Shown here: positions 44,445 to 55,400 of the stretch, piece by piece | How the letters are laid out: each line of letters starts with the position of its first letter | How positions within the stretch are numbered: the stretch's first letter is position 1 | DNA from: Muribaculaceae bacterium Isolate-036 (Harlan) | GTDB lineage: Bacteria; Bacteroidota; Bacteroidia; Bacteroidales; Muribaculaceae | Reading direction: 5' to 3' | Assembly (NCBI GenBank): GCA_003833075.1 | Contig: RIAY01000010.1 | Location: forward strand, 47,901 to 111,900 | Length of the DNA stretch: 64,000 nt | The notes under the pieces: generated by a model | What the model was told of the DNA's origin: nothing | Seen by the model: the letters and a program-made list of their open reading frames with translations, nothing else | Database searches by the model: none | Position numbers and translations under genes: made by a program

Positions 44445-44801
44445 TTAGAGGAAGAACGAGCGCAGGATTGTGGCGGCTACCACGAGGAATATACAGGCAC
44501 CGAACCAAGAGGCGGCGGTTTTCGATGTGTCGGGATCGCCGGAGCTGAACTTTCCATAGACCTTGACACCGCCGATAAGACCCACCACCGCGCCGATGGC
44601 ATAGATCAGTTTCGTGGCGGGGTCGAAATAGGAGGTCATCATCGAGGTAGCCTCGTTGATACCCGCCAGACCGTTGCCGGCGGCGTAGAGGTTGGCTGCA
44701 CACAGAAGGAGCGTGAGCATCATCGCCATAGGGCGACGCATACCGGGAGCGTTCATAAACGCTACGATACTGTCATAGAGCTTTTTGAGGGATTTTGTCA
44801 T
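44445..44801 (-). CDS. traE: Conjugative transposon protein TraE (DUF4134)
   Basis: The 118-residue protein has a signal-like helix (MAMMLTLLLCAANLYAAGNG), then GINEATSMMTSYFDPATKLI and two membrane helices, as in pilin-like VirB2 proteins. The frame is open to 44876, but I start at 44801 (MTKSLKKLYDS). Confidence 0.88.
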   Translation of the reverse strand: MTKSLKKLYDSIVAFMNAPGMRRPMAMMLTLLLCAANLYAAGNGLAGINEATSMMTSYFDPATKLIYAIGAVVGLIGGVKVYGKFSSGDPDTSKTAASWFGACIFLVVAATILRSFFL

Positions 44802-44844
44802 AAATTTTATTTTTAGGATGGATTGTGGATTTGGATAGTGGTGG

Positions 44845-45576
44845 TCAGTGGAGAATATTGAAGTCGATAGCGTCAATGCCGGTTGTGTCTATGTCAGCAT
44901 GGAACACGATTTTCTTTTTCGGCTTCGCTTCCTCCGGGTTTGAGGGTGGAGTGTCAGCAGTATTATTCTCCCCCGGAATTTCGGGGAGCTGGCACTCAAT
45001 CATAAGTATGCGCTTGCGCACCAACGGATCGAGCTTGATTTTCTCGATAATCTGTGTGCCTTGTATGTCGGGCAGCACACGGCGGGCGGTTTCCTTGTCA
45101 TCGGGATTGTCGGAATTACCCTTCAGAACGTTTACAGCAGTACTGATTTCGTTGAAGTCACTGCCTCCGGCTCTGGGTTCCTCCGCCGGGATTTCATCGC
45201 CTGTCAGTTCGCTTGCGGAGTGTGTGGCAAAAACTTCATCGAGTTTCTCCACCGGGATTTGTGCTGAGGACTTTTCCTCCGGTTCATCGGGAAAACCGGC
45301 ATCCGAGGGTTTGCCGTACTCCTTGATGATAAGCGGTAATACCTCTTTGGCTGCTTCTTTCGCAGCCTCGCGGAACACCTCCTTGAACTCGTTGATGTCA
45401 AAAGTGCTTTTGCCGACAATACTGTCATTTTCGGCTTCCTCCTCTGTGTCGGCAGCCTTAGCGGGTTCCGGCGATGGCGTTTCCTTTACCGGCTTTGCTG
45501 TGTCGGGCTTTGTCAGCACCCTGCGGATAAGCCACAGGTTACTCGCCAGCAGAGCTATTATAAGTACAGTTTCCAT
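44845..45576 (-). CDS. traD: Conjugal transfer protein TraD
   Basis: The 243-residue protein has one N-terminal hydrophobic helix (VLIIALLASNLWLIRRVL), then a long acidic Pro/Glu-rich region, and a conserved part (VRKRILMIECQLPEIPGENN) near the end. Position before traE supports the name. It overlaps the upstream DUF3408 gene by one base. Confidence 0.75.
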   Translation of the reverse strand: METVLIIALLASNLWLIRRVLTKPDTAKPVKETPSPEPAKAADTEEEAENDSIVGKSTFDINEFKEVFREAAKEAAKEVLPLIIKEYGKPSDAGFPDEPEEKSSAQIPVEKLDEVFATHSASELTGDEIPAEEPRAGGSDFNEISTAVNVLKGNSDNPDDKETARRVLPDIQGTQIIEKIKLDPLVRKRILMIECQLPEIPGENNTADTPPSNPEEAKPKKKIVFHADIDTTGIDAIDFNILH

Positions 45577-45866
45577 CAGAACAGGTCTTTATGGTTACGT
45601 TCATGGACACTGCGCATCACCGCATTGTTGCGGGCAATATGCTCAAGTATGATTTCCGAGGCATACGAGCCGATTGACACTCCGGGTCTGTCAAGACCCT
45701 TTACCATGCGCGACAGGGCGGCATGAACTTCGGGATAGATATACACCTTCCTGTTGGACATCAAGATGTGCGGCGAGAGAAAACGCTCAATATAGCGTTC
45801 TTCCGCGCCATCAGGGATTTCAGCCACCTCGATAGTGGTGACTACTCGTGATTGGGATTTTTTCAT
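45576..45866 (-). CDS. DUF3408-like protein (traC position)
   Basis: The 96-residue protein has a ribbon-helix-helix-like DUF3408 core: VYIYPEVHAALSRMVKGLDR, then SIGSYASEIILEHIA. These are small DNA-binding-like proteins between traA and traD. Its role is unknown. The stop overlaps the traD start by one base. Confidence 0.75.
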   Translation of the reverse strand: MKKSQSRVVTTIEVAEIPDGAEERYIERFLSPHILMSNRKVYIYPEVHAALSRMVKGLDRPGVSIGSYASEIILEHIARNNAVMRSVHERNHKDLF

Positions 45867-45887
45867 GATTGTTGTGAATGTGTGGGG

Positions 45888-46304
45888 TTATAAAATAGGG
45901 TCGATAATATCTGCGAATTCCTCAAAATGCGCTGCAAGCACATTGTTGATATAGGCTTTGATGGAGCAGACCTTCCCTTTCTTCTTGTGGAATAGTATCC
46001 GGCGTATCTTCCAGATAAATTCAGGATCGATTTCCGACACTTGGAATTTATCTTCCGGCCACATATAACGCATATTGCGCACGAAGCGTTCCATATACAG
46101 CCGTTCCCTTTCGGAATTTTTAGCCTGTACAGTGGTATTTCCGGGGCTTGCACCGTCACCTTCGCCTGCCACCGGCTGTGGGTTAGCCTGTTCTTGCTGT
46201 TTGGACGCGCTTTTTCTTTTCAGCGATGACAGACCGGATGGCTCATCACGAAATGTCCTGATAAATTCCTCCGGATCGATTTGCGGCTCATAAACCTTTG
46301 ACAT
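45888..46304 (-). CDS. DUF3408 protein (traB position)
   Basis: The 138-residue protein has a disordered Gln/Pro-rich N-terminal half and a C-terminal DUF3408 domain (WKIRRILFHKKKGKVCSIKA, then YINNVLAAHFEEF). It lies four bases after traA and 21 before the second DUF3408 gene, suggesting the pair arose by duplication. Confidence 0.78.
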   Translation of the reverse strand: MSKVYEPQIDPEEFIRTFRDEPSGLSSLKRKSASKQQEQANPQPVAGEGDGASPGNTTVQAKNSERERLYMERFVRNMRYMWPEDKFQVSEIDPEFIWKIRRILFHKKKGKVCSIKAYINNVLAAHFEEFADIIDPIL

Positions 46305-46308
46305 AGGC

Positions 46309-47067
46309 TCACTGGTTTAATATGCCGAGCAGTTCATCGGCAAGTTCCGGAAGCCTTGTGCCTTTGAGCAGCGTTTTGTCAGGCGGAACAAGCGTAGAAC
46401 GGAACACAGCGCGGTTAAGGGTCTTTGACCCCTCGCGGCGATACTTCTTGGTGTCGGGTATCTTGGTTTTCATGGTCTGAAGCCCGTATTCCTCAAACAC
46501 AGCCTCATATTGGTCATAGAGGTCAGTCTTCTCGCGGGCGTCCACGAGGTTCCAGAGCATATACATCTGTTTGACCGATGTGCGCCCGGTCGTGAGCCAC
46601 TCCTGTATTTTCAGGGCGAAGGCGAGCGAGCTTTCAAGTATTACCTTGTCGGCGGCGACAGGGACAATCACCATGTCCAGACAGTTAAGGATAGAAACAA
46701 CACCGGGATTGTTGACTGTGCCGGGAAGGTCGAAAAATACGATGTCTATCTCATCCTCGCAGTCATCGATAATCTCACGGACTTTGCGCATGGCATTCTC
46801 CGGCTGAGCCGACAAAACCGGATATGGAGCCAGCTTTGTCAGACGCATATTGTCGGAAAACATCTTTTTGAACACGGGGCTGCACTCTATCAGCTCCTTG
46901 TCACGTTCACGCATATCCTCAATGCTGTACTGGGGAAAGTCGCAGTCAACGACAAGGACTTTCAGCCCCCTGACATAGTAGAGGTAACTCGCCGCAAGAA
47001 CGGTCAGAGTCGTTTTGCCCGCTCCACCTTTCTGGGTGGAGAAAGCGACAAATTTAGGATCTGTCAT
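46309..47067 (-). CDS. traA: TraA, ParA-family ATPase
   Basis: The 252-residue protein has the deviant Walker A STQKGGAGKTTLTV at residues about 9-22, VLVVDCDFPQYS and IDIVFFDLPGT. It is a ParA/MinD ATPase at the head of the tra operon, perhaps placing the transfer complex or the element in the cell. The upstream promoter is not obvious. Confidence 0.92.
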   Translation of the reverse strand: MTDPKFVAFSTQKGGAGKTTLTVLAASYLYYVRGLKVLVVDCDFPQYSIEDMRERDKELIECSPVFKKMFSDNMRLTKLAPYPVLSAQPENAMRKVREIIDDCEDEIDIVFFDLPGTVNNPGVVSILNCLDMVIVPVAADKVILESSLAFALKIQEWLTTGRTSVKQMYMLWNLVDAREKTDLYDQYEAVFEEYGLQTMKTKIPDTKKYRREGSKTLNRAVFRSTLVPPDKTLLKGTRLPELADELLGILNQ

Positions 47068-48217
47068 AAATAAAATTTGAAAATGGATGTAGTGGTGACT
47101 GCATAGCAGTGGCCGTCAGCTTCATTTCGACACGTCGCAGACCGGTCTTGTCTATACTCCGTGGGGGGGGGACAGGCAGCGGCATTGGCTATGCTTTTGA
47201 GTTGGGGTACGGCTATCTCCGTCGCTCATGGGCGACCTTCCTCCGCCGTCAGGAGGGCATCGGCTATGTAAGCCGGAAGGTGATAGTCATGTCAGTCATT
47301 TTCTTTTTTTAATTTTGGGTGTTGGATTTAGTGGCGGAACATTGTTCCTTTCTAACTATGGCCGCACGGCTATATGTCCGTAGAACCATAGATAGGTAGT
47401 TTGCTTCTAATATTCCTTGTCAGGAGGTTTGCCCGCTTTATTATAAGATACATACTTTGCCGTTCAGTAACCAATCTCCGTACATCATAAATAAAATAGA
47501 TTGTTCGGAAGGACATTGTATAAATACCTTTATTGCGGTCTTGCCAAGAGGCGAGGAATGTTATTGGCAGGTCAGCTTTCAATCTTGCAGTTCAGGAGGG
47601 AAGTTCATTATATAACAAGTAGGTTGACTTCCCTGAAGGCGAGCTTTCGAGCTAATCTCTACACAAAGAAACAAAATAAATTCCATTTTGTCAAGCCCTT
47701 AAAATTGCCAACTCATTGGCTCATAGAGGTTGAGGTGCCGGATTTCCTCACTTTTCCCCGGATTTCCCGAAAACGGGGCTGAAATTTTAACATTTTGCCA
47801 TGCGATTTTTTTACTCACGGCATCACCGGACTTTCCAACGGTGCCCCCACGGCAATCCCTGCCGTCATAAAGTTTCAAATTTTCTCTCTTGCAGTTAGGA
47901 ATTGCACCGGATTTTTTGTAACTTTATGGAAGCATCGACGTGTGTATCTACACTCCGCAGGTATGGAACACCGTTTTTTCACCGCCAAATGGTATGACCG
48001 GCACCACAGGCACCGAAAATATGGATTTCATATTAGGAAGGATGTCCACATAGACATAGCAAGGTGTCCGAATAGTAACTATTCGGGTTTCGGGTAACTC
48101 CGGTTCCCACGAAACAACCTTGCAATGCAGGATATTCTCCAAAGTCGAATATCCCATGACTTGACCTGCGGTTTGTCTGTACACAGCGATGCACTCACCA
48201 CAAAATCCATACATAAT
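47068..48217. other. Divergent tra-mob intergenic region, probable oriT zone
   Basis: No gene longer than a few dozen codons is convincing in these 1,150 bases. They separate the leftward tra operon from the rightward mob operon. Visible features are a nine-G run at 47163-47171, a TAACTTTA box near 47925 that could start the mob transcript, and a palindrome at 48068-48086. In related elements oriT lies just upstream of the mob genes. Confidence 0.55.
48068..48086. promoter_or_regulatory. Palindrome, candidate oriT hairpin
   Basis: CCGAATAGTAACTATTCGG is a perfect 8-bp inverted repeat with a three-base loop, followed by GGGTTTCGGGTAACTCC. A hairpin next to the nick site is usual for MobP/MobQ-type relaxases. 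No nick site can be named from sequence alone. Confidence 0.45.
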
Positions 48218-48640
48218 ATGACTGAAAAACCGAAAACCGGGCGACCCTTGTCGCCCAACCGATGCACCCACTGCGTCATGGTACGCTTCGATGACCTCGA
48301 ATGGGATAGCCTGACCCGCATGATGGAGAAGGCTGATGAATCCGTAAAAGCCACGTTCATAAAAAAACTTATCTTCGGAAAGCCTTTCAAGGTGCTGACC
48401 ACGGATAAGTCCCTTGCAGTATATTGCGCCAAACTCTCGGAGTTTTTCGCCCAGTACCGTACAATCGGGGTAAATTATGACCTCGTTGTGAAGGAGCTTC
48501 GCGCAAATTTCACTGAGAAGAAAGCTATGACACATCTCTACAAGCTGGAGAAAGCCACCATAGATCTGGCAAAAGTCACAGCCGATGTAAAGGCGTTATC
48601 CATGCAGTTTGATGAACAATGGTCGCTAAAATCTCGATAG
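48218..48640 (+). CDS. MobA-like mobilization accessory protein (BfmA/BtgA type)
   Basis: The 140-residue protein has a ribbon-helix-helix-like start (CTHCVMVRFDDLEWDSLTRM, then DESVKATFIKKLIFGKPFKV) and a coiled-coil C-terminus. It should bind oriT beside the relaxase. I start at 48218 (MTEKPKTGRP). It overlaps the relaxase gene by 22 bases. Confidence 0.8.
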   Translation: MTEKPKTGRPLSPNRCTHCVMVRFDDLEWDSLTRMMEKADESVKATFIKKLIFGKPFKVLTTDKSLAVYCAKLSEFFAQYRTIGVNYDLVVKELRANFTEKKAMTHLYKLEKATIDLAKVTADVKALSMQFDEQWSLKSR

Positions 48641-49950
48641 GATCATCGCTCTACGGGGCGTTGTCATACAACGGCATGAAGATGAACCGTGACGAGGGCC
48701 GTGTGCTTGGTGCCAACAAGATTATACTTCCGGCAGACGGACATATTGACATTGCCCGAATGGTGGAGAATTTCAACCTGTTCATGCCGAAAACGGGCAG
48801 GACAAAAAAGCCCGTGCTGCATATCTCCCTAAATCCGCACCCCGACGATAAGTTGACTGAGCAGCAGTATGAAATCCTTGCACGCGAGTATCTGGACAAA
48901 CTCGGCTTCGGTGAGCAGCCCTACATAATTTACAAGCACATGGACATCGACCGCCACCATATCCATATAGTGACAGTCAATGTCAACGAGCAGGGCAAGA
49001 GGCTCAATCAGGACTTTCTATTTCGTCGCAGCAAGAAAATTACCACCGAGCTGGAGGAAAAATATAATCTCCACAAGGCGCAACGAGAAAAAATCTCGCC
49101 CGATACTCCGATTAGAAAGATTGACCCGTCAGGCGACATCAAGCGTCAGGTTGCCAACACCGTCAAGATGGTCGGTATGCGCTATAAATTCCAGACCATC
49201 GGGGAATATAACGCAATTCTCTCACTATATAATGTGAGGTGTGAGCCTACCGACGGCAGAGTGAACGGGCGCGAGTATCACGGTCTTGTCTATTTCGCCA
49301 CTGATAATAATGGCAAGAGCATCGCAACGCCTTTCAAGGCTTCGCTCCTCGGCAAATTTGCGAGTCGCACCGCTATTGACGGGAGATTTGAAATGGCTAA
49401 GGAAAAGATTGATATTGCACCGACCAAGCGCAAAGTCACCGATGTGATTGCTCACTCTATCGATAAGGCTGATTTCATCGCCAAGCTGAAAGAACGCAAT
49501 ATTGATGTTGTTCTCCGCTATAATGATGGAGGCCGCATATATGGAGTCACGTTCATCGACCACAACACCATGACGGTATTGAACGGTTCCAATCTCGGCA
49601 AGGAGTTTTCGGCAAACGCAATCAATGAGCGATTCAACAATCAGTTCAACAATCAGACAAATATACCTGCCGACACTCACGATGTTTCGACACCCATTGT
49701 TGTTCCGCTGGTAGAACCGACACCGGGTGACACTCATACCGACACAGCACAAGAGCCGGTGGTTAATCAACCTTCAAGTGGTCAGCATCAACACACCGTC
49801 ACCCAATCCGTTTCCGACTTCGGCGACTACGACCTGCCAATTCCGGGACTCGGCCTGTTCCAACAGGGGCAGTCGTTCAATCCCGACGAGGAGGAATTCC
49901 GCCGCCGTATGCAGCGCAAAAAGAAGAAAGGGCGTCGCCCGAAATTCTAA
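48619..49950 (+). CDS. Relaxase (MobB, mobilization nuclease)
   Basis: The 443-residue protein is a relaxase of the PF03432 type. The candidate nicking Tyr is Y17 in ALSYNGMK, and the metal triad lies in HMDIDRHHIHIV at residues 107-118. The C-terminal third is Pro/Thr-rich and ends in a basic KKKKGRRPKF tail. It cuts oriT and leads the strand to the coupling protein encoded next. Confidence 0.93.
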   Translation: MVAKISIGSSLYGALSYNGMKMNRDEGRVLGANKIILPADGHIDIARMVENFNLFMPKTGRTKKPVLHISLNPHPDDKLTEQQYEILAREYLDKLGFGEQPYIIYKHMDIDRHHIHIVTVNVNEQGKRLNQDFLFRRSKKITTELEEKYNLHKAQREKISPDTPIRKIDPSGDIKRQVANTVKMVGMRYKFQTIGEYNAILSLYNVRCEPTDGRVNGREYHGLVYFATDNNGKSIATPFKASLLGKFASRTAIDGRFEMAKEKIDIAPTKRKVTDVIAHSIDKADFIAKLKERNIDVVLRYNDGGRIYGVTFIDHNTMTVLNGSNLGKEFSANAINERFNNQFNNQTNIPADTHDVSTPIVVPLVEPTPGDTHTDTAQEPVVNQPSSGQHQHTVTQSVSDFGDYDLPIPGLGLFQQGQSFNPDEEEFRRRMQRKKKKGRRPKF

Positions 49951-49976
49951 CAATTCACTTTTCTAAAATTACAATT

Positions 49977-51977
49977 ATGAGCCAACAAGAGGACGACCTC
50001 AGAGCGTTGGCAAAGATTATGGACTTCCTGCGGGCGGTCAGTATAGTGTTGGTTGTCGCCAACCTATACTGGTTCACCCGCGTGGAAACCGTCGAGAGCG
50101 GCTGGTTCTATTCGACCGTCCATAGGATCTGCGCCAACTTCAACCGCACCTGCGGGCTTTTCAGCACCACTTTCAATGCCAAACTGTTCGCGCTCCTGCT
50201 ACTTGGGCTATCATGCTTCGGCACCAGAGGAGTAAGGAGCGAGAACATCACATGGCGGCATATCGGCGTAACAATCGCCACAGGCAGCATACTGTTCCTT
50301 CTGAACTGGTGGACACTCGACATCGGTATGCGCTACACCTATATAATAAGCACCGTTGTCGGCTACATCTGCCTGCTCATGGGCGGAATATGGGCCGGTC
50401 GTATGCTGAAAAACAATATGATGGACGACCGCTTCAACGACGAGAACGAGAGCTTCATGCAGGAAACAAAACTTATGGACAACCAATACTCCATTAACCT
50501 GCCGACCAGATTCTACTATCAGAAGAAATGGCACAAGGGCTGGATAAACGTCGTCAACCCTTTCAGAGCCACCATCGTGTTGGGTACTCCCGGTTCAGGC
50601 AAGTCGTATGCCGTCATAAATTCCTTTATCAAGCAGATGATAGAGAAAGGTTACAGCGGCTATATCTATGACTTCAAGAGTCCCGATTTGAGTATGATAG
50701 CCTACAACCATCTGCTCAGTCACAAGGAGGGCTACGGTAAGGTCAAGCCGAAATTCTACATGATAAATTTCGATGACCCTGAACGTAGTCACCGATGCAA
50801 TCCGATACATCCCGATTTCATGAGCGACATAGCCGACGCATACGAAAGCGCGTACACTATTATGCTCAACCTCAATAAGTCGTGGGTGAGCAAGCAGGGC
50901 GATTTCTTTGTGGAGTCACCGATTGTACTGTTTGCCGCGATAATATGGTATCTCCGCATTTACAAGGGAGGAAAATATTGCACATTTCCCCATGCCATAG
51001 AACTTCTGAATAGAAGATACGAGGATTTATTTCCCATTCTTACCAGCTATCCGGAACTGGAAAACTACCTCTCGCCCTTCATGGACGCATGGCAGGGAGG
51101 CGCGGCTGAGCAGTTGATGGGGCAAATCGCATCGGCGAAAATACCGCTGTCACGCATGATTTCGCCTCAGTTATACTGGGTTATGACCGGCGATGATTTC
51201 ACTCTCGACATCAACAATCCGAAAGAGCCGAAGATACTGTGTGTCGGCAACAATCCCGACCGCCAGAATATCTACGGCGCGGCACTGGGTCTGTATAATT
51301 CCCGTATCGTCAAAATTATCAACAAGAAAGGTATGCTGAAAAGCGGAGTGCTGATTGATGAGCTTCCGACGATATATTTCAAGGGGCTTGACCAGCTTAT
51401 TGCCACCGCCCGAAGCAACAAGGTTGCAGTGTGCCTCGGCTTTCAGGACTTCTCGCAGCTCAAACGCGACTACGGCGACAAGGAGGCGGCCGTGGTGATG
51501 AACACCGTCGGCAACATCTTCTCCGGGCAGGTCGTCGGAGAGACCGCCAAGACACTCTCCGAGCGTTTCGGCAAGGTTCTCCAGAAACGTCAGTCAATAT
51601 CCATCAACCGTCAGGACGTGAGCCATTCTTTCAACACGCAGATGGACAGCCTCATTCCTCCGAGCAAGATTTCCACTCTCACGCAGGGTATGTTCGTCGG
51701 GGCGGTCTGTGACAATATCGACGAGCGCATAGATCAGAAGATATTTCATGCCGAGATAGTGATTGACAGCGCGAAGGTCAAGGCGGAAACAGACCGCTAC
51801 AAACCTATTCCGATACTAACAGACTTCCACGACGACACCCCCGACAAGTCGCGCATGAAGGCTATAATCCAACGCAACTATGAACAGGTGAAAGCCGACG
51901 TGATACAGATAATATCCGATGAAAAGCAACGGATTTTATCCACCCCGGAACTCAGTCACCTTTTCCCGCAACAATAG
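49977..51977 (+). CDS. Type IV coupling protein (MobC/TraG-VirD4 type)
   Basis: The 666-residue protein has four N-terminal membrane helices, a Walker A LGTPGSGKSYAVI near residue 200, the LIDELPTIYFKGLDQLIATA Walker B region, and VCLGFQDFSQLKRDYG as the sensor motif. It links the relaxosome to the TraG-powered channel. It follows the relaxase by 26 bases. Confidence 0.93.
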   Translation: MSQQEDDLRALAKIMDFLRAVSIVLVVANLYWFTRVETVESGWFYSTVHRICANFNRTCGLFSTTFNAKLFALLLLGLSCFGTRGVRSENITWRHIGVTIATGSILFLLNWWTLDIGMRYTYIISTVVGYICLLMGGIWAGRMLKNNMMDDRFNDENESFMQETKLMDNQYSINLPTRFYYQKKWHKGWINVVNPFRATIVLGTPGSGKSYAVINSFIKQMIEKGYSGYIYDFKSPDLSMIAYNHLLSHKEGYGKVKPKFYMINFDDPERSHRCNPIHPDFMSDIADAYESAYTIMLNLNKSWVSKQGDFFVESPIVLFAAIIWYLRIYKGGKYCTFPHAIELLNRRYEDLFPILTSYPELENYLSPFMDAWQGGAAEQLMGQIASAKIPLSRMISPQLYWVMTGDDFTLDINNPKEPKILCVGNNPDRQNIYGAALGLYNSRIVKIINKKGMLKSGVLIDELPTIYFKGLDQLIATARSNKVAVCLGFQDFSQLKRDYGDKEAAVVMNTVGNIFSGQVVGETAKTLSERFGKVLQKRQSISINRQDVSHSFNTQMDSLIPPSKISTLTQGMFVGAVCDNIDERIDQKIFHAEIVIDSAKVKAETDRYKPIPILTDFHDDTPDKSRMKAIIQRNYEQVKADVIQIISDEKQRILSTPELSHLFPQQ

Positions 51978-52006
51978 AAAACAACCACCACTTAATCCAC
52001 AATCCA

Positions 52007-52459
52007 ATGTTACAATTTACAGGAGGTTATTACGACCTCGATTATTACCGTCTGTATCTGCTAAGATACCTGTCGCAAAACAATTTCGACATAGCCACCG
52101 ACCATCCGCAGATTGTCGCCAACTCCGACCGTGCCCTTGACACATACGAGGAAGCACGGCGCAACGGTGCAAGTGTGCCGGAGGCGGAGGAACTGGCTCT
52201 GTCTGTGTTGTTCACCAACATAGGCGAGTCGGAGTTTGACATCGTTGCCGATATTCTGCTTGAATATTTCGGCGATACCCTCAACGTGGATTACGAGCCT
52301 GCCGCCCACTATTGGGCGCGCTGGGTCATTGACAACGTGCCGAACCTCTTTGACGGTTTTGACCGCACTCAGGTAGGCATAGACCGTGAGGAGCTTGACG
52401 AAAAGCGCGACATACTGATAGGCCGTATCACTCAATTCTGCGTGGACAATGGCTTATAA
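52007..52459 (+). CDS. DUF1896 protein
   Basis: The 150-residue protein has the DUF1896 signature [20 protein letters not shown], then [20 protein letters not shown] and [10 protein letters not shown]. It is found next to the giant methylase-helicase in Bacteroidales elements and may be its partner. It overlaps the next gene by 11 bases, so the two are coupled. Confidence 0.82.
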   Translation: MLQFTGGYYDLDYYRLYLLRYLSQNNFDIATDHPQIVANSDRALDTYEEARRNGASVPEAEELALSVLFTNIGESEFDIVADILLEYFGDTLNVDYEPAAHYWARWVIDNVPNLFDGFDRTQVGIDREELDEKRDILIGRITQFCVDNGL

Positions 52460-55400
52460 CCGTATGCAGAAAATGCGTGACAACATTGAGGCGATACGCA
52501 CAGCTTTCGCCCTGAGCGTTGAGCGCAGACCGCCGGATGACGCGGAATGGGAGATATTATCCAAGTATGCCGGCTTCGGAGGACTTAAATGTATCCTCAA
52601 TGACGCCAACGAGCTTGCCGACGCAGACAAGTGGACGAAATCAGACCGGGAACTGTTTGCCCCGACAGTAGAACTTCGGCGCATAATTCACGACCATTCA
52701 AATAATGACCGGGAGTTTAAGCGTTACATGGACTCTCTGAAAGCGTCCGTGCTTACCGCCTTCTATACCCCTAAGCACGTTGTTGAAGCCATATCCCAGA
52801 CTCTGCAACAGGTGGGAGTGGAACCTCGACGCTTCCTCGACCCCAGTGCGGGGAGCGGTGCCTTTGTGGACGCGTTCACATGGGTAAATCCCCGTGGCGA
52901 GAGAATTGCGTTCGAGAAGGACACATTGACCGGGCTGATACTGTCCAAGCTATACCCGCAGACCGACGTTCATATAGAGGGCTTCGAGAAACTGGGCACC
53001 GATCACGAGAATTATTTTGATGTCGCGGCATCGAATATCCCGTTCGGTGATATCGCCGTACCTGATCCGGTGTATGCCACCAGTGACAACATTGCTTACC
53101 GAAAATCGGCATCGGCGATACATAATTACTTCTTCCTCAAAGGTCTTGACGCGGTTCGTGAGGGCGGCATTGTCGCTTTCATAACTTCGCAGGGTGTGAT
53201 GAACGGCAAAAGCCCGTTTGTGCGTATGGAGCTGATGAAGCGTGCCGACCTCGTTACCGCTTTGCGCCTGCCCAACAATACATTCATCGACAGTGCCAAC
53301 ACCGAGGTGGGCAGCGACCTTATCATATTGCAGAAGCACTCCGGCAAAACAGGCTTCACACCGGACGAGAAACTTTTTATTCAGTCAACAGCCGCACAGG
53401 ACAGCGGAATACCCAACAACCGCTATTTCATAGAAAATCCAACGCATATTATCTGTACAGGAGCGAAAGAGGACACCGATCCATACGGAAAACCGGCATT
53501 GGTATATACCCATGACGGCGGTGTTGTCGCAATCGGCGATGATATGCGCAGGGTTCTCTACGCGGAGTTCGGACTACATCTCAACCTTGACCTGTATCAC
53601 GGTAAACAGCAAAAGGCGCACATGGTATCAGCACCTATATATAATAAGGTATCAGCAAAACCGACACCGAAGGAAAAGCCGCAGCCTAACATTGAGGACG
53701 TCGAGGCGGTGGAGGTAACGCCAACACCTGCACAGGTGATTTCTCAGAGAGCCGATGAAACAGAAACATCGGGCAATACTGTGCCGGAGAATGGCAACCC
53801 TGACAGCTACGACCCGAAAATTATGATGTATAATCTTTTCGGCGAACTGGTGGAGATACCCGGCGCAAAGAAACACCGCAGCAAGCGTCAGGTGGTACAG
53901 AAGGTGCAGAAACAAAAGCCTGATCAACCTGCTAAATCGGCTGAGGTCAAAGCGGCTACCGCATCACCAAAAGCGAAAGCAGTCAAGGTTGAAACGTCCA
54001 AGACCGACTTCCGCCCGCTCACCGAAGATGAACTAAAATTTTACGGTTCTCTCAACTGGGATGACAATCCGCCTATAAACGGGTTCTACACCACAATGAT
54101 GGAGATTGCACACCGCCAGCTCATGGAGCAGGAGGCGGAAAGGCAACGCATGGAAGCTGCAAAAAATCAGGATAAAGATAATATTCCCGATACGCCATAC
54201 ATAGAAATGACTGAGGGCGACTTCATTCCCGGTGTGCCTACGGGTGTCAAGAAGCGTACAATTATCCCGATTGAGGATGTAAACATAGAGCCGGATATGT
54301 CGCCCCGTCCGTTCTCGGAAGATATGCAGTTTTTCCACAAGGAGGGTTCAATGGTATGCGACAGAGGTCAGGTCGGCTTTCTCTCGCAGGTCAGCCGCAT
54401 GGGAGCCACCTTCACACCGCTCCAGCTCAAGCCGGAGCAGGAGAAACGCGCCATGCTGTATATTACCCTGTCGGAAACATATCAGCAGCTCTACCATTAC
54501 GAGGCGGAAACACACGAGGCAAGTGCCGAACTGCGCGAACATCTCAACCAGTATTATGATGAGTTCGTGGAGAAATTCGGGCATCTCAACGAGCGTGAGA
54601 ATGTGAAGTTCATAAAAATGGACTCCAACGGGTGTGACGCTCTCGCCCTTGAACGTGGCGACAACGGGCTGTTCGTAAAGGCTGACATCTTCGACCGCCC
54701 GGTAGCATTTGCCGTTGACGAGGTTACATCCGTCGGCACCCCTATGGAGGCTCTGTCCGCTTCGCTCAACAGGTTCGGCAAGGTGGATTTCTCCTATATG
54801 TGTTCTCTTGTCGGCATGGACGAGGCTCAGATTATTGAGAGCCTTGACGGACGGATATATTTCAACCCGCTCATAGGTGAGTACGAAATCTCCGACCGCT
54901 TCATCGCCGGAAATGTGGTGACTAAGACTGAGCTTATTGAACAATGGATTGACGACACAGGTGACACCGATCCGCGTGTGGCGGCATCGCTCCAAGCCTT
55001 GAAAGACGCATTTCCCGAAAGGATACGCTACGAGGAGCTGGACTTCAACTTCGGCGAGCGTTGGATACCCGCCGGCATCTATGCCGAATACATGTCATAT
55101 CTCTACGGCACTGAGGTGAAGATTGCATATTCCTCGGCGATGGATACTTTCTCGGCGACAAATACCGATGATACAGCCAAAATAACACACGAATATTGCG
55201 TAGAGGGTAAGTTCAGGCATTACAACGGAATGTCGCTGTTGCGCCATGCCTTGCACAACACCACCCCCAACATCAAGAAATCAATAGGCAAGGACGCGAA
55301 CGGCAAGGACATTCTTGTTCCCGACCCGGAGGCGATACAGCTTGCCAATACAAAGATTGACGAAATCCGCGACGGCTTCACAGAGTGGCTCGACAACCAA

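Noticed and set aside
47109..47312. A 67-codon ORF crossing a nine-G run, considered as a phase-variable gene
   Set aside because: The peptide is low in complexity and unlike any family I know. Phase variation by poly-G is not usual in Bacteroidales, so the run alone is weak evidence.
47370..47582. A 70-codon minus-strand ORF in the tra-mob gap
   Set aside because: No motif, no start context and no neighbour support.
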